A stretch of 64,000 nt of DNA from Vigna angularis. Taxonomy: Eukaryota; Streptophyta; Magnoliopsida; Fabales; Fabaceae. Both the position numbers and the translations under genes were made by a program. A model generated the notes under the pieces. The model was not told where the DNA came from. It saw nothing but the letters and a program-made list of their open reading frames with translations, and ran no database searches. Shown in pieces: positions 25,580 through 36,600 of this stretch (position 1 is its first letter; each line of letters opens with the position of its first letter). Location of the stretch: assembly GCF_016808095.1 (NCBI RefSeq), contig NC_068979.1, positions 10,377,001 through 10,441,000 of the forward strand, read 5' to 3'.

Positions 25580-27284
25580 TATGGTACCAGAGCGTATCAT
25601 CTATTATCCAAACTGTATCATTTGATATCTAAAGTAAGGTCTGGTTTTTATTTTCTCTTATATCTTAATTTTCCTATCATATAAAAAACCAAAAAAAAAG
25701 TTCTTGAATATTTTGTGTTTTGTGCTTGTTTTGAAACTTTGTTAAGTTCATTATTTTTAGAATTTTGTAAGGATTAAAACCCGTAAGGTTTTATCCAATT
25801 CCGTTGAGTTTTTAACTTTTCTCGTGTTCTTCGTGTTTTTTGTTTAAATTGTGAAATTCTACATTTGATTCGTTTAAATGATCTATTTTTGTGTTTTTTT
25901 GTTAATTGTAGTCCTAATTAATTGTTTACTTTTATTTTCCATGAGTTTTGGTGTTGGAAGAGTAATCTATTTAGTTTTCTTTGTTTGTGTGTTGAACTGT
26001 AAAATTGAAAAGAAAAGAAAGAATAATGGATCCAAGTTAAAAGGAAGCAAATATATATTGAAAGAAAAGAAAAAGAAAAAGTAAGGATCCAAGAGCAAAA
26101 ACTAATTGAAGAATTCAACATAATTTTTTTTTGCATTTTTTTGTTTTTTATTTATGGTTTATTTATCTATTGAATTGCAATAAATATTTTTCTTAGAGTA
26201 CATGTGTTGTCTCATTTAAATTTTTTTGGTACTCCTATTATTTTCTAATTTTATAATTTTTATGTCTTTTAAAATGCCTCGAAGTTTTATCTAGAGTTTT
26301 GTATTTTCTTTTACCTTTTGAATCAAGATTTAGATCTCAACATTTTTTATATTGTTCGTTCACTCTTAGCTTAAGGTAATGGAGTTCTTTGCCAAGCGCT
26401 AATGAGAATTTGAGTGGTAAAATGTAAGATAGTATATTCGTGAAAAAACCTATAAATATGGTACATGAGTGAAATTTGAGTGAAACACTTAAAAGTGTGG
26501 TGAGGTCCTAAATATATTTTTATTATTACTAACATTTTCTTATAGGACATGACTTCTTCACCGAATAGTTATCTTCCGTCACTTAAGACTACAACAATTA
26601 TGGTTTTACTTGATAAAATCAACTTACAAATGACTCAAATGTAATAACACACTTAACTATAATTTAAAAGACTTTAAAAGTCTCATGAAGATGTGAGTGT
26701 GAGATTGGACGAAGTGGAGAGAATGAGAAGGAGACATGATGAGTTAGACCATTCTTCTTATAATGATGAAAATAAGCATGGTTTTATACCAAGGCGAGGC
26801 CGAAGACCATAGGAGTTTGGGAACCACACATCTATAAGAGATACGATGTTAAGAAAGATTAAAATCCTAAATTTATTAAAGCTAATGACTTGAAAGCCTA
26901 CCTGGATGGAAAATGAAGCTTGATCAAATCTTCAACTCTTATGATTATGATGATGATGATGATGATAAGGTTCTTACGACATCCTTGGAGTTTGAAGCTA
27001 TGTTTTGAATTAGTTTTATCAAAACACTATGTACATAGCTAGGAGGAGAAGGCAATCAATTTCTTCCTCGGAATGATTGAAGTTAGCTTTGAGGGAGAAA
27101 TCTGTGCCTCCTTATTACAAAAATGAGATCTTCAACAAGCTATAAAAACTTACATAAGGAAATAAGAGTGTTGAAGATTATGACCAAGATATGGAAGTCA
27201 CATTGATGAAGGTGAGAGTGGAGGAAACACCTTTGGCTACAATGGCTAGATTTTTAATGGGTTAAATAAGGAGATTCAAATGTA

Positions 27285-27580
27285 GTGGAGATGCACCATT
27301 ACAAAACTTTGGAAGATCTCATTCACCAAGCAACTAAGGTAGAACAACAACTCAAAAGAAGAAGTTCGTATAAAAAACTATCCACCTCACAGAAGGATAA
27401 GGAGAAATTTAAGAAGGAGAAATATACTTCTACAACTACCAAACTTAAGAAGAATGAGTCTTCAAGTGGTAAAATAACTCCTTAACCTACTACTTCTTCT
27501 CTTCACATTCAAGTTCTAAAAAATGTTTCAAATGTTTAAAAAACGGACATATATCATCTCAATGCCCTAACAAGAGAACT
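27285..27580 (+). pseudogene. gag remnant with CCHC zinc knuckle
   Basis: The 27285-27485 frame encodes a Lys/Ser-rich linker typical of the C-terminal end of plant gypsy Gag. After an in-frame stop, a C-x2-C-x4-H-x4-C zinc knuckle follows (27520-27570), which in live elements binds the RNA genome during particle assembly. Stops upstream show that the gene is dead. Confidence 0.75.
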
Positions 27581-27629
27581 ATGGTGTTCTTATATCCTAT
27601 TTTAGGGAAAAGTTGAAAGAGCGATGGGA

Positions 27630-27865
27630 AACTATTCCACTTATGACATGGAGTTATATGCCCTAGTGAGAGTTTTGCATACTTGAAAATATTATTTGCT
27701 TCTTAAGGAATTTATATATCAAAGTGATCATAAATCTCTTAAATACATTAAAAGTCAAGACAAGCTCGATAAGAAACATGCTAAATGAGTAGAATTTATT
27801 AAACAATTTTCTTATGTTATTAAGCACGAACAAGGCAAAACAATGTTGTAGTTTATGCCTTATTT
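27630..27865 (+). pseudogene. RNase H fragment of gypsy pol
   Basis: Encodes, with in-frame stops, the conserved RT-RNase H segment around YALVR, YLLLKEF, DHKSLKYI and HAK-VEFI. In live elements it degrades the RNA strand after cDNA synthesis. It lies only about 60 bp after the gag zinc knuckle, so roughly 2 kb of protease-RT sequence has been deleted. Confidence 0.75.
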
Positions 27866-27927
27866 ATGAGACATGACTTAGTGTCCATGATTGAAGCTAA
27901 AATGCTTGGTTTTGAAATATTTAAGGA

Positions 27928-27963
<36 letters not shown>
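27928..27963. repeat. (TTA)n microsatellite
   Basis: Twelve or so uninterrupted TTA triplets at the broken 3' end of the retrotransposon. Confidence 0.95.
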
Positions 27964-28310
27964 GAATAAGAATTATTAAGGATTATGGTTTTTACAAATA
28001 ATGATGTTTTGCTTTGTGCGTGGATTTAATACATTTAGCAATTATTGAAGTAGTTGGTTGCTATCTATTCATTTTCTAGAAATTGTAAGTATTAGTGTAT
28101 CTTGCATCATGACAATGTATTGGGAGTTCTTTTTAGTAGATGGGGAAGAATTGATTTTCTCTCAAAACTAAAAACACATAGAATCAATTTTAGTTAGGGA
28201 GAATCAATTCCTCTCAAAATTACACCTAACAAAATCTCTCTCATGTAGAAGAATCAATTCCTTTCCATACCGTCAAAAACTATTTTCACTCAAGTCGTCC
28301 AAAACTATAG

Positions 28311-28388
<78 letters not shown>

Positions 28389-29017
28389 TTTTTACTTTCA
28401 CTCAAGTCGTGAAAAGCTGGTATCACATTATGGTGAAGAAATCTTGCTAGTGAAACACATTTTTTCTTAAATTAAGTTGAAGTTGTGGTAAAATAACTTG
28501 ACTTTAATATATAAGTTGAAATTATGAAAATTTTATACTATTTAATTAAAGTTAATGACCTGCAAAGGAAAGTCTTGAGAACATCATACAATTTTAGTAA
28601 TTTAATTTTGATTATAATATTGAAGTCATAGTATAATAGTATAATGGCACACTGAAAAATAAAAAAGCTTTCTGTATACTTCCACTATTTTAATATTCCA
28701 AATTCTTATTTTTCTAACCTTTGCAGAAAATTTTCACAATGCATTTTTTTACGTAGCAGCGACTAATTCCCGAAATATATCTAAAAGATTATATGACGGG
28801 AAATAATTTCAATTTTTAAAAGGGGTGCAAATAGCATTTTCAAACCGATAGACTAATTTGACCCAATACAGATTCAAATCCTTTGATTTGGTGTAGGTTC
28901 TATGAGCTTGATTGCGCAGCACACACAGAAATAAAGCTTGGATTCGGCAAAATTGAAACTTGATTCTTACCCTCATCAGGGGAAGTGCGTATTCATATTA
29001 TTCCATTATAGTTTTTC
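27964..29017. other. Intergenic DNA and promoter of ALKBH8
   Basis: No gene seen. Holds the large TA microsatellite and the upstream region of the ALKBH8-type gene. The last 200 bp before the gene become less AT-rich, fitting a promoter and 5' UTR. Confidence 0.45.
28313..28392. repeat. (TA)n microsatellite with poly-T tail
   Basis: About 68 bp of TA repeat followed by 12 T residues. The short motif TTTCACTCAAGTCGT occurs on both sides (about 28284 and 28397), so the tract sits between direct repeats. Confidence 0.95.
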
Positions 29018-29110
29018 GTGATCCTCAACTGGGTCGAACCAAACAAGTCCTCCGATGATTCTAATGAAAATTGTTTGATTTATTTATGCAGCTTCGATGT
29101 GGGTATTGAT

Positions 29111-32100
29111 ATGAGTTTGCCAAGGTTTGGACGTCCCAAGAATGGTGGTGAGTTGAGTTCGAACCTTTACGTGGCCAATTGTGGGCCCGCGGTGGGGATT
29201 TCTGATGATGACATTGCATCAGTGTTCTGCAAATTTGGAGAGCTTAAGGGAGTTTATGCAGCAGACGATAGTGGGACACGTGTCATTGTGGCCTATGCTG
29301 AAGAGGGCTCTGCACAAGCTGCCTTGAAGGCATTACATGGACGCCCATGTCCTCAACTTGGAGGTCGATCCATGCATATCCGTTATTCCGTGCTTCAGCC
29401 AAATATACAGGTTCTACTACTAACACCATTCATCTAACACCATTCATTTCACTATAAATCGGTTCGTGTTTATATTTAGGGCTTTCTAATTATTACAGCT
29501 TTATTTGCATTATTTCATTTACATTCTATTTGATTGGAATAATAGAGTATGTTTGGACGAGATTTTCCATAAGGACTTGTAGGAGACAAAAATAAGAAGA
29601 AAAGGAGTGAAATTCATTTCTTCACAAGTTAAAATTAGATTATGCATAGACAAATTTGTAAGAGTTTTCTCTTATATTTACTTTACTTGTTTAAGGATAT
29701 ATAACGCATGCAATCCCTTCAATCGTAAAATTGTTGTTTAGAGTAAGTTTGCTACCTTTTGCAATGACTACTTGAAGAGTCATGCTCATAATGATTTTTA
29801 TTGGTTGACGATTCATGCCACTCCTTATTTTATGTATTATTCATAAAGCTTAATTTTGATAAACTATTAGTGTGAAGAGTAAGCTTAAACAGTCAATCAG
29901 TAAAAGAAACATCTTTGCTATGTTCTTTAAAGTAACTTCCATGTACAGGCTACACGCATAAGTTTCTTAAAATTGTTTTAAATTAACAAGGTAAGGAAGG
30001 AGGAGATTTGCATTTCTAACAAGCAATGGTGGTTTGTGGAATTTACATTCTTTATTCTAACACTTACGAGTTTACATGTCTGTTCAGGATCAAGCTAGTG
30101 ACTTGGTTCCTGTATCTATCTCTGCATCAGAAGTGAGCATTCCAGGCCTTTACCTAATTCATGACTTCATTAGTGCTAAAGAAGAAGAGGTTATGAACTT
30201 TTCATTCCGTATCAATGCAAATTGTTTAGCTTACCATGTTTGCATTTTTCTTGCATTGTTCTGTTTGAAATAATTTTTTACTTATGTTGGTGCTTCCTGT
30301 ACAAATTTTTGTCTTCTCTATCTTCTCAGGAACTGCTTCAGGCTGTTGACTGCAGGCCCTGGAACAGTCTTGCAAAAAGAAGGGTTCAACACTACGGTTA
30401 TGAGTTTCGCTATGATGTGAGTTTCAAGGATTATTTGGATTTCTCATTATCTGTTTTTCCAGACAACTAAATAATTACTTTATGAGATTGATGATCTTAT
30501 TCCAAACCGCTTGGAAATGTGCTATATTTTAACAAATGGGCTGCTGAGTATTGTGAGAAGATTGATTAATCTATACTCTCTTTCCATTTCATTTGGCTTT
30601 GCAGACTAGGAACGTTAATACAAGGCATTGCTTAGGTGAACTTCCGTCATTTGTTTCTCCAATACTGGAAAGAATTTCATCATGTCCAAGTTTCAAGAAT
30701 ATTAAAAATATAGTTTTGGACCAACTTACGGTATTCATACTTACTAGTACTCCGTAATTGTTTAATCGGGTGATAAATTGATGCTATTATTAGTTCATTT
30801 ATAAGGGAAAATGAGTTATTGCATATAATCAATACTGTTTATGATGTTCTAAGTTAATTGTTGTTATGCACCACCAGGTAAATGAGTACCCACCTGGAGT
30901 GGGTCTGTCCCCTCATATAGACACTCACTCTGCATTTGAAGATTTAATTTTCAGCCTTTCATTATCAGGGCCCTGTATAATGGAGTTCAGACGGTATGAA
31001 AATGGTGATTGGCTTCCTAAAGTTGCCTCAAGTTCTATTGCAAAATCAGAAAATACAGAAGATCAATCAAATTTTAAAAGGAGAGCTATCTATCTTCCTC
31101 CTCGGTCTTTGCTACTCTTGTCTGGAGAAGCACGTTTTGCCTGGCATCATTACATTCCACATCACAAGGTGTGATTATGCTGTGTACTTTTACATGCGGA
31201 AAGAAATTGTTACATTTCAAAATCCTGTTTACTATCATGGTCTGAAAGTGGTGTATTTGTGGTCATTTGAATGGAAAAATTATGAAAAATATATCTTAAA
31301 AGGCATGAGAGTCCAAAAGCAAAACAACCTTTTTTTTTGGCTCATTTAGCAAGCCAAAATTTTTCCTAAATTTTCAATATAAAATTAGTAAAAGATCCCA
31401 TTTTCCAAGAGATCCTTGTTTGAGAATTTCTGTATTTAAGATATTAAGTTCATAATGTTTCTTTCGTTACTAGACAATCTGTATTTCCTTATTATGCTTT
31501 TCACACTGAGCACTTCAGATAGGCGTGCTGGATTTATAAAAGAGCATATTAAAGACCCAAAATGTTGAATTCTGATGGACTTACAACCTTTTACTCAATT
31601 AAGGTGCCTCCTAATAGTATCAGTCCCATAACTTTGCAGCTCTTTTCATGTGTTTCCTAGCAGGGCAACTTTATTATCCTAATTCCTGACAATTTTTGTT
31701 AGTATTAGCAGAAAACATGAAGATTGGTTTTTTACTTGAAGTGCATTCAGGTGTCTTGATAACATATTTTTCCAACTAAATATATTTTGTCTCCCCACAG
31801 ATTGATAAAGTTAATGGCAATGTCATTAGAAGGGCTTCAAGAAGGGTATCTTTTACATTTCGTAAGGTAAGTTGATGTCATTGTCTTTTTGGTTCGGATG
31901 TTCCTGTAAACACCATATTATTGTTTCTGATTCAGTATCTAGTACTTCAGCACAAGAATACAAAAATATTGGTAATGCAATTATTTCAGTAGCTGTCATA
32001 CCCTCATATGAAATCCTTTTTTATGTATGGACTTTTGATTTTGAAATGCACATTTCAGTATTTTTATTGTTATTTTCTTAGTAAATATGATCAGTTTGCA

Positions 32101-32635
32101 TTGGCTATAATTTTCCAATGCAGTATTCCTATATTAATAAGCAGGTTTGGAAAATGAAACACTACAAGAAAATTCTTAAATAGCAACCGATTTTATAGAT
32201 AAAAAATAATTAGTCACTATAGTGACTAACTTAGATACCAATTTATAAATTTGGAATCTAAAATAATTTCTATTATGAATAAAAAATTATAATTTTTTGG
32301 AAATTAAACTCTCAATGGTCTCTAACCTTAACTACCATGATTTTGACTACTAAAATAATTAGTGTTTAAATTGGTCACTAATTATTTAGTGCATTTGACA
32401 GTGTAGAAATCTAATATGCATTTGCAGAAATCTAATATGCATTTGACAGTGCAGAAATCTAGCATTTCCTGCATACTTTTATACTACAACAATTAATAAG
32501 TAATTGTTTGTTGCAAGGTTTGTCTTTACTGTCTATATATATATTCTCATGTTAAAAACAAGTACTTGTGTGTACCAGGTTAGAGCAGGTTTATGCAAAT
32601 GTGATTTTCCTCAGTATTGCGATTCTCAAAGATAA
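29111..32635 (+). CDS. ALKBH8: ALKBH8-type RRM-AlkB tRNA hydroxylase
   Basis: Seven exons with GT-AG introns and consistent phase: 29111-29410, 30088-30189, 30330-30416, 30605-30730, 30878-31168, 31801-31866 and 32579-32635; product 342 residues. An N-terminal RRM (about 13-98; LYVANCGPA, HIRYSVLQ) precedes an AlkB-type Fe(II)/2-oxoglutarate dioxygenase domain. Iron ligands are visible as HxD in SPHIDTH (H218, D220) and H296 in WHHYIPHHK; Arg residues in RRVSFTFR fit 2-oxoglutarate binding. The family hydroxylates the wobble uridine side chain of tRNA-Gly(UCC). As in Arabidopsis ALKBH8 (At1g31600), no methyltransferase domain follows, unlike animal ALKBH8; a Cys-rich tail (CKCDFPQYC) ends the protein. 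The start at 29111 matches the family; an in-frame ATG at 29018 precedes a likely 5' UTR intron acceptor (TTTATGCAG). Confidence 0.95.
32160..32405. mobile_element. CACTA-type (En/Spm) fragment in the ALKBH8 last intron
   Basis: Starts with CACTACAAGAAAA, the typical end of plant CACTA transposons, followed by sub-terminal AT-rich inverted motifs such as AATTAGTCACTATAGTGACTAA and TTGGTCACTAATTATT. No matching right terminus is clear, so this is either truncated or diverged. A short tandem duplication of AGAAATCTAATATGCATTTG follows at about 32404-32465. Confidence 0.55.
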
Positions 32636-33648
32636 GGTTTAACTGAGGCGGCAGTGAGAATGAGTAATTGAGAGTTGGACTGGTATAACCTGAGGTGTGT
32701 TCTGCATCTGTTTGCTTGTTCTTGATATTATAATACTCACGACATGCAAGATGTTTCTTTGATTAGGAATATTTAAATAGGTCACTAGTTCTTCACGACC
32801 TAGCTTCATTCAGTTACATTCATTGTCACTACCAGCCTTAACCCCAACATTTCTATGTCTACACCATCGTCACATTAGATTTTTTTCTCATCTGATTCGT
32901 TTGATGAAATGTATAATTCTAATAACTACTAACTTGTGCATTTTCTTTTTTTTGAACGTGTCATAATGCTCCAGATATTCCACACAAGAGTATTCCAATA
33001 ATTTTTCAGTGGTAACCAAATGGGCTTCCCTGGCATAACATTTCTGTCAAGGGTCGGATTCATATAACTCATTTTCAATTTTGTTTTGATTACATTATTT
33101 TGCGAGCACTTGGTGTTTAACGTTCAGATGGTATGCTGACCAAATCTTTTAAATCACTCAGTTTTAAACCAGTATATATTTATGTAAATGGAAGTCTGGG
33201 TGAATCCATACAACCAAAAACAACAGCACATGAATGGAAACGTGGTCGTTTTATGATGAATCTTAACTGCACTAACCCAATGCTATGTATACATTCATCG
33301 CATTAAACATTCATTCAGTTCGATAGCTGAATGGATTCCGAACCACCCAAAGACTTTGGAATAATAATATAAGGTCCAAACAAACAATAGATAGACTAAA
33401 ATGCTTTTTATTATCGCTAGCAAACATTGCCATCCATAATCACATTTTATAATTGCCTATTTTAATCGGTTAGAAAGATTATATGTTGGAATGCCTTAAA
33501 TAGGCGTTGCTTGACGACTAGGCCACTTCTTGTAGGCAACGATTCTACGAATATTATTATATGTAGATGACATTGTTACAAATGGCATTGCGATGATCAT
33601 TTACCCCCACGAAATGACCTACAGTTAAAACTTTACAATTTGCAGCCA
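32636..33648. other. Convergent intergenic region between ALKBH8 and the BAM8-like gene
   Basis: About 1 kb holding the 3' UTRs of two genes that point toward each other. No other gene or repeat is recognised. Confidence 0.5.
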
Positions 33649-36600
33649 TTACAGATCCGTCATCTCACCTGCAAGAATAGCTAGCTATAATAAACATTAG
33701 ATGGAAAATATTTGCTGAGCAAGAACTTGATAACAGATTTTGCAAATACGAAGCCGGCTTGAAAACGTTTAGTACTAAAGAAACTTAATCAATGCTTTAG
33801 GCATAATTTATATCAAAAAGATCAAAATTCCCTATATTACAGGTATCACATTCAAAGTTTTGATGGACTAAAAACATATTTAAGTGAACTTAAATTCTAT
33901 CAGACTATACACGATACCCTGAGATTGAGAAATGGTGGACATTGCGGGACGTATAGGGAGAGAAAACATTGATTGAGACAATGATTTTGAAAAATATCGT
34001 GCTTTGTGCAAAGAACCACGTGACAAGAATAATTCTCACATAAAACAGAGTAAATTCCAGGGGTCCTTACCATGCATGCATTTAACGAAGAAATCCAAAT
34101 CGGACAAGCAAACATTAGCCTGCAGCAAAGATGGTTGCTGGTAAACAAAGAATGAAAAATGTCGATGATCAGGATCATTTCTCGGCTTTGCCGTGTCAAC
34201 CAATCTCTTGTACCCTTCTCTATCGTAGCAGAGGAGTGCATTCTCTCCACCAGCCATCAACCCACGATCCCAAGCTGAGTTTAACACCTGTGTAAACATA
34301 AAACAAACAATGATCATTCATAACAAAGATAACATACTTGGGACTAATCGTCCATGTTGACCAAAATATGTTCTGCAAAGTACCTAATTAAGCAACATTC
34401 TTTAGAACATAGAAAGCATTACCTGCCAACTCAGACCCTCAGGATCAATCAATGATTCGTTAGCTTCCTGGCTGGAAAGATGAAACCCTAAGCAGACGAA
34501 TTTCATGGTGACAGCATGTTTTCTTAAAACCTCAAACACAGGAAAGTACCCATCCTGATTTGTTGGGTTGTGATATCCTGCTGTCAACTCTGCCGCATGA
34601 CTAGGAGTCTTGTACCACCAGTATACAGCAGGAACCTACATGAAATCATTGTCACTTAGTTTCAGTTTATATACTTGTACTTTCTACGGCAGGATATGAC
34701 TTTTAAAGGAGATATGATGACTATGCTTCCTAAGGTTAAATATATGGGACAAACATCTTAAGAAAAATACGGAAGAGAAAAATTAAAATTTGGTTTTTCC
34801 TTATACAAGTCAACTATAGTCAACTATAGTCAACTATAGTCAACTATAGAAACGATAGTATACTAACAAAATATCATCATGATCCATTTGGGTCTGCTGC
34901 AGAACGATTCCTGAAATATGCTATCACATTTGAGATGTGGATATAAATTCCTTAGCTATTGTTCGTTTTTCAAATCTGTGTCCAAATGTTAATTCTAAAA
35001 TTGAGTTTCCTTTCAGATATTGATATCATCTTATTTACCAGTTTTGCTCACAAGTCTTCACTCTATTCCCTTTGGCTTTTACTATATCCATTTCTTAACC
35101 AAAGCTTTTATTTATGCACTCAAATTCTATTTTACACAAGTAAGGAGTTATATACCATTAACATTTATTCCATGAAAAGTTTTTCTCTTAAATGTAAAAC
35201 GTGTAGTAAATGGAACCCAAATTTGAAAGGGGATACCAAACTGAATCTAAATCCCTGATAATGCAGCCAATAACAAACATCATCCAAATTTAGTCATACG
35301 ACCTAGACAAAACTACTGGAGAAAAAGAAACTGATACCGGGAACACTACCTTGACAATTATTTTTGTCTCCTCGAAAGCAAGGGTTGCAAGAGACAAAAC
35401 ATTATCTGCATGGTCTATTAATGTCTGGGAGTACCAATGTAAGAAGAATCGTCCATAGTAATTGTCATAATCACCTCGCTCACAAAAGAATCCAGTTTCA
35501 TGCGGCATAGAATTGTAATGTCCAGCATTATCAGGTCCTCTAGCCCAGAAAGAATGACCACGTAATTTGGCTGCTCTCCGCAGACTATGTTGCAGGTATT
35601 TATCATAGCACTGCCCATAGAAGATGAGACGGCAAACAGGACTACTTTAAAATATGATAGCACGCACACTATTTATGGTACAGAATAATTCAACAATTTT
35701 GCAATTAAGCCACAATATGAGGTACCTGAAACTCACCGATACCAGGATACCTCCATCCCATTCTTTCTGAGAAAGAAGGATATTTCAGCTCTCCGGATGC
35801 CCCAAGGCCAACTTCAACAGCAGAAATCAGACCTTCTGCAAACAGGTCATCAAACTCTGTCCGAAAGCTTCTCATCATATCGAAATAGACCTGCATATTT
35901 TCAGAAAAGGATAATCACTAACAAACATGAGAAATGAAAACACTAGTAGATTTCAATTGAAGAATACTTCAAAGAATATAATCTATGACCACAAAGAATT
36001 CTGCACATGCTAGAAAGAACTGCCCTTTTATTTTTTAATAAGGTGAAATGTACAACAATACCGGAAATTAGTATGTAAATGTAACTAACAGACATTTAAC
36101 AATAACGTGAATGTCAAATCTTTGAATCTAGCAGTAGGGCTAAAAATTTTCATACCTCAATTCCAGTTCTTCCTTTGAGAACTCGTTCTTTGTCAATCCC
36201 CCAAGAAAGGCATTCAGTATTTCTCCGTCCTTCACGATCTGTGAAGAATATATCCTGGTTGTCTTTTCCAATATCCAAAACCCATTGTGGGAGGGAAATC
36301 AATGCATCACTAGAATCATTCCCTCCACATTCATGAAAAGCCATAACAACCTTCAGAATTTTAAACAAGAATGAAAAAAGGTTCTCCAACAACTTCAAAG
36401 ATGGTTCCCAATTCCCATGACAAAAATACACATCCAATCATAGAAACCTCTAAAGACATTCTAAATGGTGTTTCAAATATTATGCTTCTAGAGCATGGCT
36501 TTATTAATTACACTGAAGAAACATTTCTTCAAGGAATAGTATTAATGAAATCATCCACTAGCTATTATGTTTAAATTTCCATATCAAAAATAGATGTCAT

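Larger units (their letters stand above)
25056..27910 (+). mobile_element. Truncated Ty3/gypsy retrotransposon
   Basis: Order: LTR, primer-binding site, untranslated leader, gag remnants, then a fragment of RNase H. Gag shows an AYLDGK-like capsid segment at about 26890-26930, a Lys-rich linker at 27285-27485, and a CCHC zinc knuckle (CFKCLKNGHISSQC) at 27520-27570. The RNase H fragment (about 27630-27860) reads YSTYDMELYALVR, then SDHKSLKYIKSQDKL, a signature of Ty3/gypsy plant elements. Several stops and frameshifts are present, and protease, RT and integrase are missing. No 3' LTR is found; a (TTA)n tract follows at 27928. It is a dead, internally deleted copy. Confidence 0.82.

Noticed and set aside
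29018..29110. Upstream in-frame start for the ALKBH8-type gene
   Set aside because: The added residues do not match the family N-terminus and a likely splice acceptor (TTTATGCAG) sits between; start at 29111 preferred.
34809..34849. Regular direct repeats as a CRISPR-like array
   Set aside because: The 10-bp units abut with no spacers and lie in a plant intron; it is a minisatellite.
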